Assembly (NCBI GenBank): GCA_009774465.1
Contig: VSNT01000071.1
Span: forward strand, 1 to 20,708
Source: Lachnospiraceae bacterium
Lineage (GTDB): Bacteria; Bacillota_A; Clostridia; Lachnospirales; Lachnospiraceae
Length of the DNA: 20,708 bases
Direction of reading: 5' to 3'
This document shows, in pieces, positions 1-6,813 of this stretch. The notes beneath the pieces are model-generated. The model was not told the origin of the DNA. It did no database searches and was given only the letters and a program-made list of their open reading frames with translations. Positions within the stretch are counted from its first letter, which is position 1; each line of letters starts with the position of its first letter. A program made the translations under genes and the position numbers.

Positions 1-1124
1 CCCCCCTGATCCATATTGATGCAGGCACGCATATAAGGATCGCAGTACCAGAAAAGCTGCTTATCGGAACCATAAAGAATATCTCTCCAAAGAGCACACT
101 CAGGTTCTGTGTAAGTCTTTTTGCTTCTGAAGTAGTCGGCAAACTCCGCCATAGTCATATCTTCCAGTTTGCCCTCTTCTTTCAGCTTTCCATAATAAGC
201 CATACCGTCATCATAAGATTTTTTAAGGAGCTCAAAAGGAGATTCCCAGCGCCCCATCTTATTCAACCAGCCGGGCCCTACAAACATCATATTGTAGGCA
301 TAGCCATTGTTGTATTTTTCCAGTGAGCGGTACTGATCGATCAAATTATATAAATAAGGATATTCCCATGTTTTGGTGTCATAAATCATGCCCCGCAGTA
401 CATTCTGGGGATGGGTTCCAAAATTGGAACCATTTCCGTCATAGCAGGCAAGCAAATCTCTTGAAAGATGGGGAATTGCAACAATGCCGCTGTCCTCCGC
501 CTCATTTGCCGCCGGCGCATGAATATTCTGTCTGGAGGGAATCCAGGGATTCCAGGGGCCGCCATCCATAAAGGTATACCAGGAATTATTACAGGTATGA
601 TAGGCCTTGGGGCCTTCTTCCCAGCAGGTTGCCACCGCACATTTTACAGAAGGATATTTTTCTTTGATGTAATTAACCAGTTCTGCATCCATGTAATAGG
701 AACCTGTAGATTCCGGATAAAATCCAAATATATCATAAAATTTTCCAAACACATCATCTACAATAGATTTTTTATCCTCCATAGAAAACATCCAGATACA
801 AAAATCTTTTGTCTTATATTTCTCCCTGAATTCCTTACAGGGTAGTCCTAAAAGAGATAATGCAATCTCATCTCCATACTTTTCATGATGTTCTTTTGCA
901 ATTGAAATTGCTTCCTCATTAAAAAGACTGGCATAAGTCATTTGAATTGTGGTTTTCAGGCCATACTTATGCGCACAGTCCTGCTGCAGTCTGAAAATGT
1001 CCAAAGATTCCGTAAGCAGCGCTGTCCTTCCAATGTCTTCTTCCTTTCCATGACCGGTTACCTTCTCTGCATATTCAGGTACCATCTCTGGCCTGTGAAT
1101 AATATTTACAACAAATTTTTCCAA
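1..1124 (-). CDS. Uncharacterised protein, possibly DUF3863-like carbohydrate-related enzyme (3' end outside window)
   Basis: An uninterrupted reading frame of 374 codons runs off the left edge with no stop, so the C-terminus is missing. I start it at a TTG at 1124, preceded by the purine-rich stretch GGGAAGGGACAGG; a downstream ATG (residue 14) is the alternative, but it would cut into the hydrophobic VVNIIHRPEM segment that looks like a first barrel strand. The chain is soluble, without signal peptide or membrane segment, and rich in Trp, Tyr and Gly in its middle (YTFMDGGPWNPWIP, GTHPQNVLRGMIYD, VGPGWLNKMGRWESP), which is typical of carbohydrate-active folds. From memory it resembles the DUF3863/DUF3864 family or NodB/GH57-like barrels; this is tentative. 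It lies 35 nt after a LacI-family gene at the end of a sugar ABC transporter operon, which suggests work on the imported sugar. I do not assign a reaction. Confidence 0.6.
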   Translation of the reverse strand, partial: MEKFVVNIIHRPEMVPEYAEKVTGHGKEEDIGRTALLTESLDIFRLQQDCAHKYGLKTTIQMTYASLFNEEAISIAKEHHEKYGDEIALSLLGLPCKEFREKYKTKDFCIWMFSMEDKKSIVDDVFGKFYDIFGFYPESTGSYYMDAELVNYIKEKYPSVKCAVATCWEEGPKAYHTCNNSWYTFMDGGPWNPWIPSRQNIHAPAANEAEDSGIVAIPHLSRDLLACYDGNGSNFGTHPQNVLRGMIYDTKTWEYPYLYNLIDQYRSLEKYNNGYAYNMMFVGPGWLNKMGRWESPFELLKKSYDDGMAYYGKLKEEGKLEDMTMAEFADYFRSKKTYTEPECALWRDILYGSDKQLFWYCDPYMRACINMDQG

Positions 1125-1159
1125 CTTTTTATTCCTGTCCCTTCCCGTATAATAGCATC

Positions 1160-2146
1160 CTATAACTTCGTTGATTCATTTATTATAAGCTGATACCCAA
1201 ACAGCGTCTGCACTTCAGCTTCCCTTTTTTCAATACAGTCCGCTAAAAGTCTGCAGCTTGCCGCACCAAGCTCCATTGCGTCAAACCGGAGCGACGTAAT
1301 GGCAGGCTGATGGTTTTCCAGCATTCTGCTGTTATAAAAAGAAGCCACCTTAATGTCCCCGGGTACTTTGACAGCTTCTCTTTCCAAAGTATTCAGCACA
1401 TGAATACAGATGGCATCATCCATACATAAAATACATTCCGCCTTTTTTAAAAGCAGATCCCTGACTGCTTCCTCAATTTTAACTTTACTGCATGTATCCG
1501 TGTAAATCACACTGTCATCAATGGGAATCCTGTTTTTTTCGAATGCATCCTGATATCCCTTCAAACGTTTTTGATTTACAATATGACGCATACTGCCTCC
1601 AATCAGCGCCAGCTTTCCTGTTCCCTGCTTTAAAAGCAGGCTTGTAAGCTCGCTGCATCCGGCCAGATGGTCATTATCAATCTGAAGCACCCCTTTATCT
1701 TCCGCAGCGCCAATAACAATAAAAGGGATTCCTGCATTCTTTAAGTACTCCACAGCCGGATCATTGTCCAGCGTTCTTCCAAGAATAATGCCATCCACTT
1801 TTCGGTTATCAACAAGACGTTCCAGACGGGAAATGTCATTTTCCGTTACCATTGAAATGATTACGTCATAATCTAAATCTGACGCCTTGCTGCTGATGCC
1901 CCACATACAGTTTTGAAAAAAAGAAAGCTCCGTAAGGTTATAATCTTCCGGCATCACAAAACCAATATTGAAGGTTTTGGACTGAGCCAGCCCTTTTGCA
2001 AGGGCATTGGGCCTGTAATTATTTTCATTAATGTATTTTAAAACTTTCTCTCTTGTTTTTGTTCCAATCCTACCTTTTCCAGAGATTGCTCTGGAAACGG
2101 TAGTCTTGGAAATATTTAATTCTCTCGCAATATCATCAATTGTCAT
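1160..2146 (-). CDS. LacI-family transcriptional regulator
   Basis: This 328-residue protein has the family layout: an N-terminal helix-turn-helix with hinge (residues 1-55; TIDDIARELNISKTTVSRAI, then YRPNALAKGL) followed by a periplasmic-binding-protein-like effector domain (about 60-328; NIGFVMPE, VDGIILGRTL, IPFIVIG, DNDHLAG). It should bind operators as a dimer and respond to a sugar. It follows the MalG-type gene by 35 nt on the same strand, so it is probably the local regulator of the operon and itself cotranscribed. The ATG at 2146 starts exactly at the helix-turn-helix, as usual in the family, although no strong Shine-Dalgarno sequence precedes it. Likely targets are the pseudo-palindromes around 6028-6165 upstream of the solute-binding-protein gene (inference). 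Effector unknown. Confidence 0.93.
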   Translation of the reverse strand: MTIDDIARELNISKTTVSRAISGKGRIGTKTREKVLKYINENNYRPNALAKGLAQSKTFNIGFVMPEDYNLTELSFFQNCMWGISSKASDLDYDVIISMVTENDISRLERLVDNRKVDGIILGRTLDNDPAVEYLKNAGIPFIVIGAAEDKGVLQIDNDHLAGCSELTSLLLKQGTGKLALIGGSMRHIVNQKRLKGYQDAFEKNRIPIDDSVIYTDTCSKVKIEEAVRDLLLKKAECILCMDDAICIHVLNTLEREAVKVPGDIKVASFYNSRMLENHQPAITSLRFDAMELGAASCRLLADCIEKREAEVQTLFGYQLIINESTKL

Positions 2147-2181
2147 ATTTCAATACTTTTAAGGCTGGTATGCAATAAATA

Positions 2182-3060
2182 TTAACCCTTTACCGCACCG
2201 CCTGTAACACCTTCAACATAATACTTCTGCAGGCACATGAACAGGATTGTTACCGGAATTGCAACAAGTACGCCGCCGGCACAGAACCTTGTGAAAAAGC
2301 CCTGATAATCGTTTGTCCATACCCATCTCTGTAATGCTACTGCCACGTTATAGCTGTCACTGTATCCAAATGCCACATAGGATGCAAATACATAATCACA
2401 CCAGGGCGCCATGAAAGCTGTCAGCGCTGTATAGATAATGATAGGCTTTGCCAGTGGCAGAATAATGGTAAGGGCAATCCTTGCATTGGAAGCACCATCA
2501 ATTCTTGCTGATTCGTCAAGGGCTTTTGGAACGGTATCCAGATATCCCTTACTTACATAATACTGCATACCGGCGCTGGCAACAGTTACCAGAATCAAAC
2601 CGGGAATTGCGCCTGCCTGTGTCAATCCGATCTGCTTTAACAGGAAATACAGACAGATCATGGTAAGGAATCCGGGGAACATACCCAGAATCAGCCAAAG
2701 CTGCATCAGGAAATTTCTTCCCTTAAAGCGGCTTCTTGATAACGCATAAGCTACACACAGAATCATAACTGTATTAAGCACAGCCACAGATAAAGCTATA
2801 ATCAATGTATTTAAATACCATCTTACAAAAGAACATTCCCCGCTGAAAAGATAAACGTAATTATCCCAGGAAAAAGCCTTCGGCACAATATAGGATACCA
2901 TTCCGCCATATTCCGTTGCATAGGAACGGAAGCTTTGAAGCACCAGCCCAACAAAAGGGAACAGCCAGATAATGCTCATAAGAATCAATACAATATAAGT
3001 AATTGTGTTGCTGACTTTTGCATGAAAACTTCTTGATCTTGTCTTAGTTGTGTTTGCCAT
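2182..3060 (-). CDS. Sugar ABC transporter permease, MalG type
   Basis: A 292-residue inner-membrane subunit of a carbohydrate ABC importer. Hydrophobic segments are visible near residues 20-42, 84-106, 118-142, 150-168, 203-220 and 262-280. The EAA loop that docks the ATPase is clear at about 178-206 (PKALDESARIDGASNARIALTIILP). The length and the N-terminal helix before the transport domain match MalG of maltose/maltodextrin systems. The start codon shares one base with the stop of the MalF-type gene (TAATG at 3058-3062), with GAGGAGGG about 8 nt ahead, so the two permeases are probably translationally coupled. No ATP-binding subunit lies in the window, so an MsmX-like shared ATPase elsewhere is inferred. 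Substrate is not fixed by sequence. Confidence 0.94.
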   Translation of the reverse strand: MANTTKTRSRSFHAKVSNTITYIVLILMSIIWLFPFVGLVLQSFRSYATEYGGMVSYIVPKAFSWDNYVYLFSGECSFVRWYLNTLIIALSVAVLNTVMILCVAYALSRSRFKGRNFLMQLWLILGMFPGFLTMICLYFLLKQIGLTQAGAIPGLILVTVASAGMQYYVSKGYLDTVPKALDESARIDGASNARIALTIILPLAKPIIIYTALTAFMAPWCDYVFASYVAFGYSDSYNVAVALQRWVWTNDYQGFFTRFCAGGVLVAIPVTILFMCLQKYYVEGVTGGAVKG

Positions 3061-4463
3061 TATTGGAATCCCTCCTCATCTTTTACAGACGGCAGGATAC
3101 GATATACTACCAGTGATATTACTGCCGTAACCACAAATACCATGATACCAATTACTGCTGCCATTCGATAGTTTGTATCGTTGATGGTCAGCTTATACAG
3201 CCACGTAATCAACAGATCCGTATATCCGGCTCCGCCTGCCAGATCCATTGACTTCGGATTACCCTGTGTCAACAGGAAGATTACGTTAAAGTTATTTAAG
3301 TTATTTGTAAATGAAGTTAAAAGGTATGGTCCTGTTATAAACAGCATATAGGGAAGTGTAATCTTCATAAACATCTGGAAACCGTTTGCCCCGTCAATTC
3401 TGGCACTTTCATAAAGATCTTCGGGAATATTCATTAAAATACCGGTTGCCATCAGCATCATGTAAGGAATACCAATCCACACATTAATGATAATGATCAG
3501 AATACGTGCATAGGTTGCATTTGACCAGAAAGGAATAAAGTTATCAACCAACCCCCATTTTAACAGATATCCGTTTACCAGTCCGTCATTTGCAAACATC
3601 TTATAAACATAAAGCAAAGATACAAACTGAGGAATCGCAATGGTCATAACCAGGATGGTTCTCCACAGCTTTTTAAACTTAATGCCTTTTTTATTTATCA
3701 TAATTGCAACGCCCATTCCCAGAAAATAATTCAGGAAGGTTGCAAAAAATGCCCATACCAAGGTCCAACCCAATACAGTAAAGAAGGTGGAACCAAAACC
3801 TGCGGAACCAATAGAAAACAGATTCTTAAAGTTTGCAAGTCCTGTCCATGAAAATAAAGCGGCAGGCGGCTGATGATCCGCATCAAAATTCGTAAATGCC
3901 ACACAGATCATGAAAATGATCGGTAATATGATAAAAACAAACACTCCAAGATTAGGCAGAGCCAGCAGTGTCTTATCAAAATTTTCATTGATCAGTGAAT
4001 ACAAATCCTCTTTGGAGGTGGGAAGCTTCCTTCCCTGTGCAAGATACGTCTGTATCTGTCTGTTCTGACGAATATTTACTCTCCATAAAAAGATAAATGC
4101 AAAAATCACAAATATTGTCAATAAGCCATACAGTAAAATCAGAAAACTGTTGTCCCCGTAAACAGTAACAGGAACCACCCCTGATTTATCCACATATGTA
4201 GCTGTTGTACCTAACGTAGGAATACCTGCAAGATATTTTGCTCCAAATGAAATCATGTAATAGATAAAAAGAATTTCCACAGCTAAAAAAACAATGCCTC
4301 GAAGAAGCTGCTTATGCATGAGCTGGCCAAATCCCATGATTAAGAAAGACACCTTGGTCTTCCAGTCGCCTTCTGTAAAAGTTGCTCCAATCTCTTTCAC
4401 ATTTTTGCCTATATTAGAAAACATATTCTGAATATTGGCAGATAGTTTACTTTCTTTCCCCAT
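3060..4463 (-). CDS. Sugar ABC transporter permease, MalF type
   Basis: A 467-residue permease, the partner of the MalG-type subunit. The long N-terminus (to about residue 190) holds extra hydrophobic segments and a GQLMHKQLLRG motif, as in Gram-positive MalF/MdxF proteins for maltodextrins; the ABC permease domain follows, with the EAA loop near residues 365-395 (IPEDLYESARIDGANGFQMF). I place the start at the ATG at 4463, because GGAGG sits 5 nt upstream of it; a TTG 12 nt earlier would put the ribosome site inside the gene. The stop overlaps the next start by one base. A 15-bp inverted repeat lies between this gene and the binding-protein gene upstream, which may lower permease expression relative to the binding protein. 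Maltodextrin-like substrate is a guess from family resemblance. Confidence 0.94.
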   Translation of the reverse strand: MGKESKLSANIQNMFSNIGKNVKEIGATFTEGDWKTKVSFLIMGFGQLMHKQLLRGIVFLAVEILFIYYMISFGAKYLAGIPTLGTTATYVDKSGVVPVTVYGDNSFLILLYGLLTIFVIFAFIFLWRVNIRQNRQIQTYLAQGRKLPTSKEDLYSLINENFDKTLLALPNLGVFVFIILPIIFMICVAFTNFDADHQPPAALFSWTGLANFKNLFSIGSAGFGSTFFTVLGWTLVWAFFATFLNYFLGMGVAIMINKKGIKFKKLWRTILVMTIAIPQFVSLLYVYKMFANDGLVNGYLLKWGLVDNFIPFWSNATYARILIIIINVWIGIPYMMLMATGILMNIPEDLYESARIDGANGFQMFMKITLPYMLFITGPYLLTSFTNNLNNFNVIFLLTQGNPKSMDLAGGAGYTDLLITWLYKLTINDTNYRMAAVIGIMVFVVTAVISLVVYRILPSVKDEEGFQ

Positions 4464-4536
4464 GTCCGCCTCCAAATCACAATTTTTTATGTTATACCTT
4501 TTGTTTGATGTTTCTTTGATAAAATTTTCTCTTTTT

Positions 4537-4587
4537 ATTTTTCATGACAGCCAAAAGCTGTTTTTCCCTTTAGCTGTCATGAAAAAT
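4537..4587 (-). other. Intergenic hairpin between MalE-type and MalF-type genes
   Basis: Perfect 15-bp inverted repeat: ATTTTTCATGACAGC at 4537-4551 and GCTGTCATGAAAAAT at 4573-4587, with a 21-nt loop. On the minus transcript the 3' arm is followed by A-rich rather than U-rich sequence, so it is not a textbook terminator and more likely stabilises the upstream message. The loop contains a second ACAGC (minus strand) that could pair with the same GCTGT of the 3' arm, giving a competing smaller hairpin. Confidence 0.75.
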
Positions 4588-4620
4588 AATGCTGCGGCAG
4601 GCCGCGGCAAGCAGCCCGCC
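4586..4620 (-). terminator. Possible weak terminator after the MalE-type gene
   Basis: On the minus strand, shortly after the MalE-type stop, a GC-rich segment contains GCTGC...GCAGC and GCGGC-CT-GCCGC complementary arms and runs into ATTATTTTTC. It looks like a weak or partial terminator that could make the binding protein more abundant than the permeases. The pairing is imperfect and overlaps the larger inverted repeat. Confidence 0.4.
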
Positions 4621-4649
4621 ATGCAGCCATATATCATTTTGTGATCTGC

Positions 4650-5982
4650 CTACTGAGCGTAGGATTCACAGGTTGCCTGGAACTCTTCCAGAACGCTCAT
4701 TAATTCTTCATCAGATGCATTGTCATATTTGTCAGCAATTACATCATCACCAAGAGCTGTTGCCAGAGTCCAGTAATCGTTAGGATACTGTCCCTGAGGA
4801 ATTGTGAATGCAAGCTGCTCAGCAAGTGCGGAAAGAGCTTCGTCAGACTGTACTGCACTGTCAGCTTGTGCTTCCATGTTGGAAGGGCCCCAGCCTACTT
4901 CGTTGTAACGTGCAAGCTGAACTTCTGCACTTGAAAGGTATTTAGCAAGTTCAAGACAAACAACTGCCTTGTTGGTATCTGTCTGAGGCTTTAAGCCTAA
5001 AAGCTTGAATCCGCCAAATCCGCTGAACTGGAATGTTTCACCATCAACAGTGAAGGTAGGAAGCTTTGCACATGCATAGTTGTCGCCAAATACTTCTTTT
5101 GCTGCGCCTGAATCCCATGTACCATCGATGATTGCACCAGGATTTATAGCATTGCTGATAGCGGAACCATTAAAGAAAGAAGGAGACTTACTCAGCTCGA
5201 TCATCTTCTTTAAAGCCTTAACGCCATTGTCAGAAGCATAGGTAACGTTAGCCTTCATAAACTTACCTGTAGCATCTGCATCATAAGTAAGCTGGCAGCC
5301 TGTTGCAAAGAAGAATGCTGTCTGATACCATCCTGAGTTGATCTCCATGTAAAAGCCCTTGCCTGCTGCTTCGCAGTCTGCAACGATCTTTTCAAGAGAA
5401 GTAGGATCGGTTACAACAGATTTGTCATAATACATAAAATATCCGTTATCGGAAGTAACAGGGAATGCGTAGATTGCATCACCCATAGTAGCTGCGCCAA
5501 CAGCACCTGCATCATTGCTGGTAGATACAAAGTTAGCATAGTCGCCGATAACTTCCATGATTGAGCCTGCTGATACAAGACGTGCCAACTGGTCCTGCGC
5601 AAATCCGTAGATATCTGCCCCCCCCTTCTACGTCAGTAATCATGTTGCTGGCTGCATCACCTTCACCAACAGCTTCGATTGTTACTGTGTAGCCGGCAAA
5701 CTGGGGATTTTCTTCCATGAATTTGTCAACCTGTGCCTGTGTAAAGGCATTTACTTCTTCTGCAACCCAGATGGTAATTGAACCGGTTCCGTAATCAACA
5801 TCTGCAGGTGCTGCTTCTTCAGCATTGTCTGTAGACTCAGCTGCTTCAGTTGTTTCGGTTGTCTCTGTGGTTGCTGCTTCATTTGAAGCTGCACTGTTGT
5901 CCGCTTCCTTGCTTCCACATCCAGCTAACAATGCTGCTACCATGGATACGGAAAGAAGAGCTGCTAACAATTTCTTTTTCAT
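4650..5982 (-). pseudogene. MalE-type sugar-binding lipoprotein, interrupted by a +1 frameshift in a G8 tract
   Basis: Extracellular solute-binding protein of the adjacent sugar importer. The N-terminus has a lipoprotein signal (MKKKLLAALLSVSMVAALLAGC; lipid-carrying Cys at residue 22 of the ATG at 5982), then a Thr/Glu/Ala-rich linker, then a binding domain beginning with ITIWV. AGGAGG lies 9 nt before the ATG at 5982 and only 3 nt before an ATG at 5988, so I prefer 5982. Near residue 120 the coding strand carries eight G (5618-5625), after which the frame shifts and soon stops. Reading seven G gives DVEGGADIYGFAQDQLARLV and continues without interruption to the stop at 4650, for a protein of about 443 residues. 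The rest shows no decay. The extra G may be a sequencing error, a recent mutation or a phase-variable tract. Confidence 0.88.
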
Positions 5983-6027
5983 ACTCATTATCCTCCTAAA
6001 ACGATATGTTATGGAACATTATTTTTC

Positions 6028-6041
6028 GGAAACGCTTCCAA
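6028..6041. promoter_or_regulatory. Operator 1: LacI-family operator or cre site
   Basis: Pseudo-palindrome GGAAACGCTTCC centred on 6033/6034. On the transcribed (minus) strand it reads TGGAAGCGTTTCCG, which differs from the CcpA cre consensus TGNAANCGNWNNCA only in the last base. It lies about 29 nt downstream of the predicted transcription start of the MalE-type gene, where a bound repressor would block elongation. Binding by the local LacI-family protein or by CcpA cannot be told apart from sequence. Confidence 0.6.
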
Positions 6042-6045
6042 TTTT

Positions 6046-6061
6046 GCGCAACCGTTTGTTC
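6046..6061. promoter_or_regulatory. Operator 2: LacI-family operator
   Basis: Core GCAACCGTTTGT centred on 6053/6054, with symmetric CAA...TTG flanks around CCG, as in MalR-type operators. Its centre is 20 bp from operator 1, close to two helical turns, so both could be bound on the same DNA face. It lies about 9 nt downstream of the predicted start of transcription. Confidence 0.55.
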
Positions 6062-6068
6062 CAAAAGT

Positions 6069-6097
6069 AGGATAACATTAGCTTTTATCATTGTCAA
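6069..6097 (-). promoter_or_regulatory. Promoter of the MalE-type gene (sigma-A type)
   Basis: On the minus strand TTGACA (6092-6097) is separated by exactly 17 bp from TATCCT (6069-6074). The -35 box matches the consensus perfectly. Transcription would begin near 6062, leaving a leader of about 80 nt that contains operators 1 and 2 before the AGGAGG site. Confidence 0.75.
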
Positions 6098-6130
6098 TAT
6101 TTTGCAATGTATATTTTTTTACACCATTTT

Positions 6131-6165
6131 TGTGCATATTGCACAATTTTTATCGAAACGTTTTT
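6131..6165. promoter_or_regulatory. Upstream inverted repeat and operator 3
   Basis: TGTGC-ATATT-GCACA (6131-6145) is a perfect 5-bp inverted repeat. Next to it CGAAACGTTTTT (6154-6165) has an AAACGTTT palindromic core like a LacI-family operator, centred about 106 bp upstream of operator 2 (roughly ten helical turns), a spacing that would allow looping. The assignment rests on pattern only. Confidence 0.4.
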
Positions 6166-6234
6166 ACTATATTTTTACAAAACGAGCACATTTTCGCTTT
6201 TTTTCGTATTTTCGTTGTATTGCGCAGTCTGCTT

Positions 6235-6813
6235 CTACAATAAAAAATGCTTTTTCATTTCCTGGTACAATCGGCCTACAGGCAGGCCGACCACATTATT
6301 GTAATCTCCCCGTATCTCCTTTATATATGCGGCGCCTTTTCCCTGAATGCCGTAGGCGCCTGCCTTATCCACAGGTTCTCCTGTATCCACATACCTTTTT
6401 ATCTCTTCCATGCTCATGGGGTACATCTCCACATCTGTTTTTTCATAAAAGGATATCTTTTCTCCCGCCTGCCATATTAATGTAACTCCTGTGTATACCT
6501 GGTGGATGCCGCCCTGCAGGCAGGAAAGTATTTCCTGCGCATTTTCCCTGCTGTCTGGTTTTCCTATAATCCGCCCCTTATAAGCCACTATGGTATCTGC
6601 TCCTATCACCAGAGTTATTTCTTTTTCCTCTTTTGGAAGGCTTTCAAAAACATCCTCTGCTTTTCCCTTTGAGAGCTCCATCACCACATCTTCCGGCTGC
6701 CGGCTTTGGGGTACTTCTTCCATTCCGCTTGGTATTACTTTAAATTCCATTCCTATCTGTGTAAGAAGCTCCTGCCTCCTTGGGGAGGCAGAAGCTAAAA
6801 TAATTTTATTCAT
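6235..6813 (-). CDS. maf: Maf-family nucleoside triphosphate pyrophosphatase
   Basis: Cytoplasmic nucleotide pyrophosphatase of the Maf/YhdE family, which hydrolyses dTTP/UTP or modified NTPs to monophosphates as house-cleaning; the exact substrate is not decided by sequence. The 192-residue chain starts with the family signature IILASASPRRQELL, then has GADTIV (about 68-73), the GKP loop and PVDKAGAYGIQGKGA with the conserved Asp/Lys near residues 148-155. The ATG at 6813 is chosen because the signature starts directly after it; a longer frame upstream is only the shifted end of ppk. The start overlaps the ppk stop by 8 nt (ATGAATAA), so it is the last gene of the pheA-ppk operon and probably translationally coupled. 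Length is normal for the family. Confidence 0.95.
   Translation of the reverse strand: MNKIILASASPRRQELLTQIGMEFKVIPSGMEEVPQSRQPEDVVMELSKGKAEDVFESLPKEEKEITLVIGADTIVAYKGRIIGKPDSRENAQEILSCLQGGIHQVYTGVTLIWQAGEKISFYEKTDVEMYPMSMEEIKRYVDTGEPVDKAGAYGIQGKGAAYIKEIRGDYNNVVGLPVGRLYQEMKKHFLL

Noticed and set aside
468..845. 125-codon plus-strand open frame
   Set aside because: It lies wholly antisense to the long minus-strand frame 1-1124, has no ribosome site and no family resemblance.
6180..6232. CGAAAA-type direct repeats downstream of maf as a repeat element or CRISPR remnant
   Set aside because: Only three imperfect copies of a 6-7 nt AT-rich motif with irregular spacing.
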